NCBI GenBank assembly: GCA_002361235.1
Contig: DESI01000068.1
Span: 1 to 28,338, forward strand
Source of the DNA: Porphyromonadaceae bacterium UBA3318
GTDB lineage: Bacteria > Bacteroidota > Bacteroidia > Bacteroidales > Muribaculaceae
Direction of reading: 5' to 3'
Length of the DNA stretch: 28,338 bases
How positions within the stretch are numbered: the first letter of the stretch is position 1; each line of letters opens with the position of its first letter. The position numbers were made by a program, and so were the translations under genes. Of this stretch, positions 6,619 to 13,302 are shown one piece after another. Under the pieces are notes generated by a model that was not told where the DNA came from, did no database searches, and saw only the letters and a program-made list of their open reading frames with translations.

Positions 6619-7386
6619 CTATTCATTCATAAATCCTTGCCGGCGGAGGAAGGCGAGGAGCTTGGCGGAGACGGACTCGTTCATGGCGCGGGGATAGCGC
6701 ACGTCGGTGAATACCTGCGCAAGGGTCTTCTTGCCGTTTTCGGCCACGAATTTCGCGTTCGGGGCGAAGTCGTCCTTGGCCTTGTATATCTGTACGATGT
6801 CGGCGTCCGTGAGTTCGGGATACGTTTCGTGATACAATACACCGTCGAGCGCGAGGCGTTCCGTGGGTTCAGGCTGTTCGGCCGGATAGCCCACCGATAT
6901 GCACGCCACGGGGACCGTGAGGCGCGGCAACTTAAGCAACTCGGCGATTTCCGGAGCGTTGTACAGGCACGTGCCCAGGTAGCATGTGCCGAGTCCGCAG
7001 AGTTCGGCCAATGTGACGAACTGCTGGGTCAGTATCACCGCGTCCATCATGGCCGAGGTGAACGACAGGAAATTGTCGTATCCCGCGTCGGCGTCCGATA
7101 CCTCGCACCAGCGCGTGAAGCGGTAGTAGTCGGCGCAGAACGTCAGCATCAGCGGTGCGCCCGCAGCAGCCGGCTGGTTGAAATGCAGCTCGGCCAGACG
7201 GCGATGCATCTCCGCGTCGCGTGTCTCCACCACGCTGTACAGCTGCATGTTACCCGTCGTGGGTGCGCGCATGGCAGCCTCCAGGATGCTGTCTATCAGT
7301 TCACGCGACGGCGTCTCGCCGGTATATCTTCTCACTGTGGCGCGGTGGCTGAAAAACTCCGCCAACGCATTCGGTATCCTGTCCAT
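6619..7386 (-). CDS. Nitroreductase-family FMN oxidoreductase
   Basis: A 255-aa flavoprotein of the nitroreductase (NfsA/FRP-like) family. FFSHRATVRRYTGETPSRELI at the N-terminus and AAMRAPTTGNMQLYS supply the FMN phosphate-binding Arg and Ser/Thr positions. The middle helix (SAMMDAVILTQQFVTLAELCGLGTCYLG) and VACISVGYPAE are typical. The C-terminal extension (residues about 190-255) is the extra part that holds NADPH in NfsA-type enzymes. The in vivo substrate could be a quinone, nitro compound or flavin. Its promoter at 7412-7442 carries repeated ATTATGTT sites, which suggests regulated expression. It is the first gene of a probable two-gene unit with the outer-membrane protein. Confidence 0.88.
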   Translation of the reverse strand: MDRIPNALAEFFSHRATVRRYTGETPSRELIDSILEAAMRAPTTGNMQLYSVVETRDAEMHRRLAELHFNQPAAAGAPLMLTFCADYYRFTRWCEVSDADAGYDNFLSFTSAMMDAVILTQQFVTLAELCGLGTCYLGTCLYNAPEIAELLKLPRLTVPVACISVGYPAEQPEPTERLALDGVLYHETYPELTDADIVQIYKAKDDFAPNAKFVAENGKKTLAQVFTDVRYPRAMNESVSAKLLAFLRRQGFMNE

Positions 7387-7400
7387 ACTCAGAAATTAAG

Positions 7401-7442
7401 ATTATGTTCCGCAAACATAATGTTTTTGCAACATAATTCCAA
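7401..7442 (-). promoter_or_regulatory. Nitroreductase promoter overlapped by repeated ATTATGTT sites
   Basis: On the minus strand there is an exact -7 box, TATGTTTG (7412-7419), and TTGG (7439-7442) at the right distance for -33. Three copies of one 8-bp half-site lie here: ATTATGTT at 7430-7437 and 7414-7421 in the same direction, and an inverted copy at 7401-7408. The last two form an inverted repeat over the -7 box and start site. This looks like an operator; the regulator is unknown. Confidence 0.55.
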
Positions 7443-7503
7443 TTTTTTGATGTGAAATTAGTTGTTTTTGTAATTTTTCAAACAATTATAATGAGATAGA
7501 ATA

Positions 7504-7534
7504 TTGGTTAATACCCCAATAATTATTACTTTTG
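7504..7534 (+). promoter_or_regulatory. dinD promoter
   Basis: TTG (7504-7506) and TACTTTTG (7527-7534) are separated by 20 bp, matching the Bacteroidetes -33/-7 layout. ATTGG (7503-7507) and CCAAT (7516-7520) form a small inverted repeat between the boxes that could be an operator. The leader to the ATG at 7647 would be about 105 nt. Confidence 0.65.
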
Positions 7535-7646
7535 CATTGTCGTTGGGGGAGTTTATGATAATGAAGTTTTACATATCCATGGTCGAAGATTGCCAAGTAT
7601 GATATGTGGCAGGAAAAGATAGGGGATAGTTTTGTTTAAATACACT

Positions 7647-8507
7647 ATGAGTACGCGACTAACAAAGAAAGCAAAAGAAACATTCGAGTCAATCAAGCAT
7701 ATTGATGAGAAAGGTCAGGAGTATTGGTCTTCCAGGGAATTGTCAAAAGCTCTTGGATATTCTGATTATAGATATTTTGAGGATGTTGCAAGACGTGCCT
7801 ATAGAGCATGTGCAAAAAGTGGGATAAATCCAACAGACCATTTCGTGGTAAAGCACGAAATGGTTCAGATAGGATCAAGTGCTGAAAGAGAGATAGTTAC
7901 GGTGTTTATGAGCCGCTATGCTTGTTACCTCGCAATGCAGAATGCCAGTTCGGCTAAACCTATTGTAGCTCAGGCACAAACATATTTTGCAATACAGACC
8001 CGCAGAGCAGAACTTTTGCTTAAATCTGACGCTCCGCTTACAGACGAAGAAGAGAGACGGTTGCTATTGCGTGATGAGATGAGGAAGCATAATACACAAC
8101 TTGCCGGGGCTGCCAACAATGCGGGTGTAAAAACTCCGCTTGACTATGCGATATTTCAAAATGAAGGATACAAAGGACTTTATGGAGGTCTTGATAGAAA
8201 AGACATCCATAAACGGAAAGGCCTGAAAAAGTCGCAGGATATACTTGATCATATGGGCAGCACAGAACTTGCAGCCAATCTTTTCCGTGCAACCCAAACT
8301 GAGGATGTGCTCCGCAAGCAAGGCATTAAGGGTAAGTCCAATGCAAATAGGACCCATGAGGAGATTGGGGCAAAAGTTAGGAAAGCAATCCGAGATATTG
8401 GTGGCACAATGCCGGAGAATCTACCTGTAACTGATAGTATTAAAAAGCTTGAAAACAGGCAGAAGAAACTTAACAACAAATTAAATCCATCAGAAGGGGA
8501 GGATTGA
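7647..8507 (+). CDS. dinD: DNA damage-inducible protein D
   Basis: A 286-aa protein that closely resembles E. coli DinD in remembered sequence. Shared blocks are EYWSSRELSKALGYSDYR near the N-terminus, SRYACYLAMQN, QTYFAIQTRRAELL, YKGLYGGLDRKDIHKRKGLK and DHMGSTELAANLFRATQTE. E. coli DinD is SOS-induced and inhibits RecA filament activity. The ATG at 7647 is preferred; a TTG five codons upstream is also in frame. The C-terminus is lysine/asparagine-rich (KKLENRQKKLNNKLNP). The gene is visibly more AT-rich than everything around it and uses AT-ending codons, a sign of horizontal transfer. No integrase or transposase is adjacent. It converges on metG. Confidence 0.93.
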   Translation: MSTRLTKKAKETFESIKHIDEKGQEYWSSRELSKALGYSDYRYFEDVARRAYRACAKSGINPTDHFVVKHEMVQIGSSAEREIVTVFMSRYACYLAMQNASSAKPIVAQAQTYFAIQTRRAELLLKSDAPLTDEEERRLLLRDEMRKHNTQLAGAANNAGVKTPLDYAIFQNEGYKGLYGGLDRKDIHKRKGLKKSQDILDHMGSTELAANLFRATQTEDVLRKQGIKGKSNANRTHEEIGAKVRKAIRDIGGTMPENLPVTDSIKKLENRQKKLNNKLNPSEGED

Positions 8508-8610
8508 TTCGTTTTTTCTGATAAATTTAAGGTTTAATAAGGTTTCAGTTGTCCTGTATAATTTGACGAGCCTTAGATTATCGATGCTAACATGAAGCGT
8601 AAAAACAGCA

Positions 8611-8640
8611 CGCCCGGCACGTATGGGAACGTGCCGGGCG
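8611..8640 (-). terminator. Intrinsic terminator of metG
   Basis: CGCCCGGCACGT (8611-8622) and ACGTGCCGGGCG (8629-8640) form a perfect 12-bp stem with a 6-nt loop. On the minus strand the stem is followed by TGCTGTTTTT, so it terminates metG. It may also stop dinD transcripts arriving from the other side. Confidence 0.8.
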
Positions 8641-8669
8641 CGTTATGTATTATTGCGGTGATATTCGCG

Positions 8670-8750
8670 GGGTTAGCAGACCTGGGCGAACAGGACCGGG
8701 TTAGCAGACCTGGGCGACAGGGCCGGGTTAGCCGACCTGGGCGCCGGGGG
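8670..8750. repeat. Three tandem 26-28-bp repeats across the metG stop codon
   Basis: Units at 8670-8697, 8698-8724 and 8725-8750 each begin GGGTTAGC(A/C)GACCTGGGCG. The last unit contains the end of metG, including its TAA; the two others lie just downstream. On the minus strand each unit repeats the final codons plus a TAA, so three stop codons follow one another. It looks like local slippage or duplication of the gene end. Confidence 0.75.
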
Positions 8751-10770
8751 CGACGTCGGACGAGGGGGAGCAGAGCGTCAGCGAGCCGTCGGGGTTGACG
8801 GCGCTCAGGATCATGCCCTGGCTCTCGTGGCCCATCATGTTGCGCGGAGCGAAGTTGGCGATGAACAGCACCTCCATGCCCACAAGTTTCTCCGGCTCGG
8901 GATAGCTGCCGGCGATGCCGCTCAGGATGGTGCGGCCTCCCATGCCGTCGTCAATCTTGAATTTCAGCAGTTTCTTCGACTTCTTCACTTTCTCGCATTC
9001 CAGAACCTTGCCTACGCGGATGTCCACCTTCTCGAAGTCGTCGAAGCTGCATTCGGGCTTCACGGCCTCGGGAGCCCAGCCTGCCAGCTTGTTCTCCTCC
9101 TTGATGCGGGCCAGACGGTCGGTCTGCGCCGTGATGGCCTCGTCATCGATCTTCTCAAACAGAATCTCCGGCTTGCCGATGACGTGTCCTGCGGCCAGCA
9201 GGTCGTCGCGTCCGGCCATATCCCAGCTCAGCTTGTCCAGGCCCAGCATGTGGGTCAGTTTTTCGCTCATGAAAGGGAGGAACGGCTCGAACACCACGGC
9301 GATGGTGGCGCATATCTGAAGCGATACGTTCAGGATGGTGGCCACGCGCTGCGGGTCGGTTTTCCATACCTTCCAAGGCTCGGTGTCGGCCAGATACTTG
9401 TTGCCGGCTCGGGCCACGTTCATGGCCTGGCGCAGAGCCTCGCGGAACTTGAAGTTCTCGATGTCGGCCGTAGTGGCCTCCACGGCAGCCTTGACCTCGG
9501 CCAATACCTCGCGGTCAACGTCGGTCAGCCCGCCCTCTATGGCCGGTACCTTGCCGTCGAAATACTTATGGTCGAGCACCACGGCGCGGTTCACGAAGTT
9601 GCCTAAGATGGCCACCAGCTCGTTGTTGTTGCGGGCCTGGAAGTCGCGCCAAGTGAAGTTGTTGTCCTTGGTCTCCGGCGCGTTTGCGGTCAGCGTGTAG
9701 CGCAGTGTGTCCTGCTTGCCGGGGAAGTCACGCAGATACTCGTGCAGCCATACGGCCCAGTTGCGCGAGGTGGAGATCTTGTCGTCCTCCAGGTTCAGGA
9801 ACTCGTTGGCCGGCACGTTGTCGGGCAGGTTGTACGAACCGTCGGCCATCAGCATCGAGGGGAACACGATGCAGTGGAACACGATGTTGTCCTTGCCGAT
9901 GAAGTGGATCATGCGGGTCTCAGGGTCCTTCCACCACTTGGTGTAGTCGTCGCCCACGAGGTCGATGGTGTTGGAGATGTAGCCGATGGGGGCGTCGAAC
10001 CATACGTACAGCACCTTGCCCTCGGCGCCCTCCACGGGCACGGGGATGCCCCAGTCGAGGTCGCGGCTCACGGCACGGGGCTGCAGACCCATGTCGAGCC
10101 AGGACTTGCACTGGCCGTAAACGTTGGTCTTCCACTCCTTGTGGCCCTTCAGAATCCAGTCCTCAAGACGGCTCTGCCATTTGTCGAGGGGGAGGTAGAA
10201 ATGCGTGGTCTCGCGCAGCACCGGCTCGGCGCCTGTGATGGCTGACTTGGGATTGATCAGGTCGGTGGCGTTAAGCGACGTTCCGCAGGCCTCGCACTGG
10301 TCGCCGTAGGCACCCTCGGCGCCGCAGTGAGGGCACTTGCCGGTCACGTAGCGGTCGGCCAGGAACTGCTTGGCCTCGGGGTCGTAGAGCTGCATGGAGG
10401 TCTTCTCCACGAACTCCCCCTTGTCGTAAAGCTTGCGGAAGAAGTCGGACGCCGTGCGGCGGTGCGTGTCGCTGGTGGTGCGGCCGTAGACGTCGAACGA
10501 GATGCCGAACTCCTTGAACGAGTCGCGTATCAGCGTGTGGTAGCGATCCACGATGTCCTGAGGCGTCACGCCCTCCTTGCGGGCCTTGATGGTGATGGGC
10601 ACGCCGTGTTCGTCGCTGCCTCCGATCAGAAGCACGTCGCGTCCCTGCAGACGCATGTAGCGCGCGTAGATGTCGGCGGGAACGTACACGCCCGCCAGGT
10701 GTCCTATGTGTACAGGCCCGTTGGCGTAGGGGAGGGCCGTAGTGATCAGTGTTCTTTTAAATTCGCTCAT
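8728..10770 (-). CDS. metG: Methionine--tRNA ligase
   Basis: A 680-aa class I aminoacyl-tRNA synthetase that charges tRNA-Met. It has PYANGPVHIGHLAG with the HIGH motif (21-24), a zinc knuckle (CPHCG and CEAC near residues 143-160), and KISTSRNW as the KMSKS-type loop. The alpha-helical anticodon-binding domain follows, and a C-terminal OB-fold tRNA-binding domain starts at FEKVDIRVGKVLECEKV. The length matches the long form with the fused C-terminal domain. The open frame extends 14 codons upstream, but the ATG at 10770 gives the family start (MSEFKRTLITTALPYANG). The C-terminus ends in GAQVG within the tandem repeat at 8670-8750. It is monocistronic, with its own terminator downstream and the tRNA-Pro terminator upstream. 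Confidence 0.97.
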   Translation of the reverse strand: MSEFKRTLITTALPYANGPVHIGHLAGVYVPADIYARYMRLQGRDVLLIGGSDEHGVPITIKARKEGVTPQDIVDRYHTLIRDSFKEFGISFDVYGRTTSDTHRRTASDFFRKLYDKGEFVEKTSMQLYDPEAKQFLADRYVTGKCPHCGAEGAYGDQCEACGTSLNATDLINPKSAITGAEPVLRETTHFYLPLDKWQSRLEDWILKGHKEWKTNVYGQCKSWLDMGLQPRAVSRDLDWGIPVPVEGAEGKVLYVWFDAPIGYISNTIDLVGDDYTKWWKDPETRMIHFIGKDNIVFHCIVFPSMLMADGSYNLPDNVPANEFLNLEDDKISTSRNWAVWLHEYLRDFPGKQDTLRYTLTANAPETKDNNFTWRDFQARNNNELVAILGNFVNRAVVLDHKYFDGKVPAIEGGLTDVDREVLAEVKAAVEATTADIENFKFREALRQAMNVARAGNKYLADTEPWKVWKTDPQRVATILNVSLQICATIAVVFEPFLPFMSEKLTHMLGLDKLSWDMAGRDDLLAAGHVIGKPEILFEKIDDEAITAQTDRLARIKEENKLAGWAPEAVKPECSFDDFEKVDIRVGKVLECEKVKKSKKLLKFKIDDGMGGRTILSGIAGSYPEPEKLVGMEVLFIANFAPRNMMGHESQGMILSAVNPDGSLTLCSPSSDVAPGAQVG

Positions 10771-10823
10771 GGCCGTGATATGTTTTATGTCGGAATGCCA
10801 GATTGTTGCCACGCTTGTTAAAA

Positions 10824-10852
10824 ATAAGAAAAGCCGGAGGGAGCTCCGGCTT
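10824..10852 (-). terminator. Intrinsic terminator of tRNA-Pro
   Basis: AAGCCGGAG (10831-10839) pairs with CTCCGGCTT (10844-10852) around a 4-nt loop. On the minus strand it is followed by TTCTTATTTTT. It lies 5 nt after the tRNA 3' end and separates it from metG. Confidence 0.85.
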
Positions 10853-10857
10853 CTCTG

Positions 10858-10931
10858 TCGGGGTGAGGCGACTCGAACGCCCGACCTCTACGTCCCGAAC
10901 GTAGCGCGCTAACCAACTGTGCTACACCCCG
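10858..10931 (-). tRNA. tRNA-Pro (anticodon CGG)
   Basis: The minus strand folds as a cloverleaf. The acceptor stem is CGGGGTG with CACCCCG plus discriminator A, the D arm holds AGTTGGTTAG, the anticodon stem is CTACG/CGTAG with loop TTCGGGA, and the T arm holds GTTCGAGTC. Loop positions 34-36 read CGG, which decodes CCG (proline). CCA is not encoded. It has its own promoter (10949-10980) and terminator. Confidence 0.95.
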
Positions 10932-10948
10932 ATTTTTGTTTGCGACTG

Positions 10949-10980
10949 CAAAGTTAGCTATTTTTTTGAAATTCACCAAA
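10949..10980 (-). promoter_or_regulatory. tRNA-Pro promoter
   Basis: On the minus strand TTTG (10977-10980), a 20-bp spacer and TAACTTTG (10949-10956) form a textbook Bacteroidetes -33/-7 pair. The start site would fall about 10 nt before the tRNA. Confidence 0.85.
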
Positions 10981-11025
10981 TTTTTTTACTTCTCAAGCAC
11001 CTTCTAAGGGTTATTTTGAAAAAAG

Positions 11026-11106
11026 ATCAATGCTCCATGCAATATATGCGGTATTTCATCATCTACTATATAAAAAGGTCTGCTAACTGGACCATATTGC
11101 ATTGAT
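11026..11106 (+). promoter_or_regulatory. Inverted repeats before the lipoprotein/radical SAM operon
   Basis: ATGCAATAT (11037-11045) is mirrored by ATATTGCAT (11094-11102). An overlapping pair, ATCAATGC (11026-11033) and GCATTGAT (11099-11106), ends one base before the ATG at 11108. A transcript would fold the start region into alternative stems. No exact TAnnTTTG box was found upstream; the nearest is TTATTTTG at 11011-11018, with one mismatch. Confidence 0.4.
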
Positions 11107-11107
11107 T

Positions 11108-11563
11108 ATGAAAAAGACATACAGAACGATATCCTCATTGTGGGCGACAATCTGCGCCGGCGCACTGGCGGTGCTGGGTTTCAGTTGCAGCGATAATGGC
11201 GGCGAAGTACTTTGCATGTACGGCACTCCGACAGGACATTTCGAAGTAAAGGGGGCTGTGACAGACGAAGCTGGGGATCCGGTAGACAATGCCGAGATAT
11301 ATGTAACGCATCCGGAGGGCCAGTCAGGCATATATAGCTTCGGAAAGGGCAAAACCGATGGCAAGGGCAATTATCTGATAGAAACCTCTGATTTCCCTAA
11401 AAATGAAATAAAGGTGGTATGCAAACCGGAGGACGAGAATCTGGAACCGGATTCGGTGAATGTGGAAATGAAATTTGAGAAGGACCGTAAACACGCTAAG
11501 GATCCCTGGTACGTGGGTACAGCAAAGGCCACGGTCGATTTCAAACTGAAAAAGAAGAAGTAA
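11108..11563 (+). CDS. Radical SAM-associated putative lipoprotein
   Basis: A 151-aa exported lipoprotein. The N-terminus MKKTYRTISSLWATICAG is a signal peptide and GFSC places the acylated cysteine at residue 27. A CMYGTP motif (Cys36) and HFEVKGAVTDEAGDPVDNAE (44-63) resemble the small Bacteroidetes lipoproteins that accompany a radical SAM enzyme (the rSAM/lipoprotein system, which I recall as TIGR04134 with TIGR04133). The middle is a carboxypeptidase-regulatory-like beta fold, with TDGKGNYLIET typical, and the tail is lysine-rich. A matching radical SAM enzyme lies two genes downstream, so this may be its substrate; that is inference. The start is ATG 11108; a TTG two codons earlier is less likely. 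The next gene starts 53 bp on. Confidence 0.78.
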   Translation: MKKTYRTISSLWATICAGALAVLGFSCSDNGGEVLCMYGTPTGHFEVKGAVTDEAGDPVDNAEIYVTHPEGQSGIYSFGKGKTDGKGNYLIETSDFPKNEIKVVCKPEDENLEPDSVNVEMKFEKDRKHAKDPWYVGTAKATVDFKLKKKK

Positions 11564-11588
11564 CCGGGCTTCCGATTTCATTTACACT

Positions 11589-11627
11589 GACGCCTGGATA
11601 TACTTTACACAGACGCTTGGATATACT
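11589..11627 (+). repeat. Short tandem duplication at the sigma-fusion start
   Basis: GACGCCTGGATATACT (11589-11604) recurs as GACGCTTGGATATACT (11612-11627), 23 bp apart with one mismatch. The second copy contains the TTG used as start of the next gene. The offset is not a multiple of three, so the first copy is not an in-frame duplicate start. Confidence 0.6.
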
Positions 11628-13296
11628 CGATATAAGCAATGAAGAACTGATAGCTCAGTGTCTCCGGGGAGACAAAGAGGCACTGAGCATGTTCTATACC
11701 CGGTTCGCGCCTAAAATGAAAGGCGTGATAAGGCGATATGTCGACAATGCCGAAGATGTCGAGGACATACTTCATGACGGGTTCATCGTGGCGTTCACGC
11801 GGATGCGCGACGTTAAGGACCCATCGCGCATACAGTTCTGGCTGGCGTCCATAATGCGGAACTTGGCTCTACAGTTCCTGCGGGAACAGGACATAAATGT
11901 GGTGCTTCACGAGATTCCGGAGGTCGAGGACGCCAAGGATTTGGAGGACATCATCGACCTCGACGTGCTGGAGGCGATGATACGCAGGCTGCCGGCAGGG
12001 TACGGAAAGGTGTTCCGTCTGTCGGTGCTGGAGAATAAGTCGCACAAGGAGATAGCCAAAATTCTGGGCATAGAACCGTCGACATCGGCTTCACAGCTGT
12101 TTCACGCCAAGGTGATGATGCGTCAGTTCATCAGGGATTACAAGAAGCAAGCCGGTATGTTTGTGTTGTTGCTTCTTGTGATGACAGGCGGCATCATGAC
12201 ATATTTCGTGTCGCACCGGCAGAACGAAACCGTCATTGCCGAGGCTTCGGGCAGTCGGAGCAGAGAGACTGATCAGAGCAATAGCAGTAAGATTGAACAG
12301 AGCAATAGCAGTAAGATTGAACAGCGCAATCAAAGTAATCATAGCAATCTCGTGGCTCTCAATTCTCCCACCTCTCCCACTTCTCCCATTTCTCCCATTT
12401 CTCCCAATCTTCCCATTACTCCCATAACTCCCACTCATCCCACTACTCCCACAGCCTCCGACTCGCTGTCACATACCGAGCCTGTCGCGGAGGATGCTGT
12501 TGAGGCAACCTCAGAGTCTGTATCAGAGGTGCCGCCCGAAGCTTATCCGGCCCTCGCCTACGAGTTACCTAAACGTAAGGCGGCCGGTTGGACAGTCGGT
12601 GTCGGAACCGATTTTGTCGGCACTTCCATAAAAAGCGGTCTCGGGAACGGGGACCTTGCCGCCTCAGATCCCGGCAGGCCTCCCGGTAATCCGGAAGACC
12701 CGGACAATCCGGATAATTCCGACAAACCCGATAATTCCGATAATACCACAAGGTTCGGAATTAGAAAAGTAGGACAGAAACTGTCAAAGAATTACAGCGA
12801 AGTCTCGCACCGTAATTATGTCCCGGTGACAGTTTCAGTATCAGTCGCAAAAAGATTCAATCCCATACTGTCGCTTGAAAGCGGACTGCGATACACATAC
12901 CTTCATTCGACATACGAATCGGGTAAAAACGAGAGTCACTGTAACTGGCATTATATCGGCATCCCGCTGAAACTTAATATAAACACATACAGCAAGGGGA
13001 TAATGTCGTTGTATGGCAGCATCGGCGCCTCGGTCAATTTCCCGGTTTACAGCCACGGAGTGCTCAGATCGGAGTTCAACTCGTCGGGCGATGTGCCTGT
13101 GGGCGACCTTGATGCCAAGGTGATGTGGGCCGTATCGGCAAGTTACGGCATTTCGCTGAGATTGCATAAGAATGTATCCGTCTTCCTGGAGCCGACGTTG
13201 CAGTATATGCCGAAGGTGGATACAAATGTGCCTAACTACTGGACCGAAGAATCGTGGAATTTCGCTTTGCCGCTTGGCATACGGTTTAACTGGTAA
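11617..13296 (+). CDS. ECF sigma factor fused to a transmembrane helix, repetitive linker and outer-membrane beta-barrel
   Basis: One uninterrupted 559-aa frame joins domains that normally sit in different compartments. Residues 8-90 are sigma-70 region 2 (EELIAQCLRGDKEALSMFY, DVEDILHDGFIVAF, FWLASIMRNLALQFLRE). Residues 117-176 are region 4 with its helix-turn-helix (LPAGYGKVFRLSVLENKSHK, EIAKILGIEPSTSASQLFHA). A single membrane helix follows at about 180-198, preceded by RDYKKQ, which keeps the sigma part in the cytoplasm. Residues 200-322 are a low-complexity Ser/Thr/Pro/Asn linker with repeats. Residues 323-559 look like a beta-barrel, with alternating strands and a final Phe-Asn-Trp, interrupted at 359-376 by a Pro/Asp/Asn run. 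No anti-sigma domain is visible. The start is TTG 11617; no in-frame ATG occurs before residue 24. Radical SAM starts 6 bp after the stop. Confidence 0.85.
   Translation: MDILDISNEELIAQCLRGDKEALSMFYTRFAPKMKGVIRRYVDNAEDVEDILHDGFIVAFTRMRDVKDPSRIQFWLASIMRNLALQFLREQDINVVLHEIPEVEDAKDLEDIIDLDVLEAMIRRLPAGYGKVFRLSVLENKSHKEIAKILGIEPSTSASQLFHAKVMMRQFIRDYKKQAGMFVLLLLVMTGGIMTYFVSHRQNETVIAEASGSRSRETDQSNSSKIEQSNSSKIEQRNQSNHSNLVALNSPTSPTSPISPISPNLPITPITPTHPTTPTASDSLSHTEPVAEDAVEATSESVSEVPPEAYPALAYELPKRKAAGWTVGVGTDFVGTSIKSGLGNGDLAASDPGRPPGNPEDPDNPDNSDKPDNSDNTTRFGIRKVGQKLSKNYSEVSHRNYVPVTVSVSVAKRFNPILSLESGLRYTYLHSTYESGKNESHCNWHYIGIPLKLNINTYSKGIMSLYGSIGASVNFPVYSHGVLRSEFNSSGDVPVGDLDAKVMWAVSASYGISLRLHKNVSVFLEPTLQYMPKVDTNVPNYWTEESWNFALPLGIRFNW
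12275..12322 (+). repeat. Two perfect 24-bp tandem repeats in the fusion linker
   Basis: The unit beginning AGAGCAATAGCAGTAAG occurs at 12275-12298 and again at 12299-12322 without change, and degenerate pieces follow. It encodes SNSSKIEQ twice (residues about 221-236). The length is a multiple of three, so copy changes keep the frame. Confidence 0.9.
12364..12453 (+). repeat. Ten 9-bp repeats coding for a (Ser/Thr)-Pro-x linker
   Basis: Ten consecutive 9-bp units of the type TCTCCCAxx fill this stretch, encoding SPTSPTSPISPISP and similar (residues 250-279). A Pro at every third residue predicts an extended chain, which suits a periplasmic spacer. Copy-number change would alter spacer length in frame. 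Confidence 0.9.
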
Positions 13297-13302
13297 TTGT
13301 TT

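Noticed and set aside
11076..11087. 12-bp match between the lipoprotein leader (AGGTCTGCTAAC) and the metG tandem repeat
   Set aside because: Matches of this length are expected by chance many times in a window of this size, and no further similarity extends it.
12364..12453. Repeat array considered as a CRISPR or non-coding microsatellite
   Set aside because: The 9-bp units have no spacers and lie in frame inside a continuous coding sequence.
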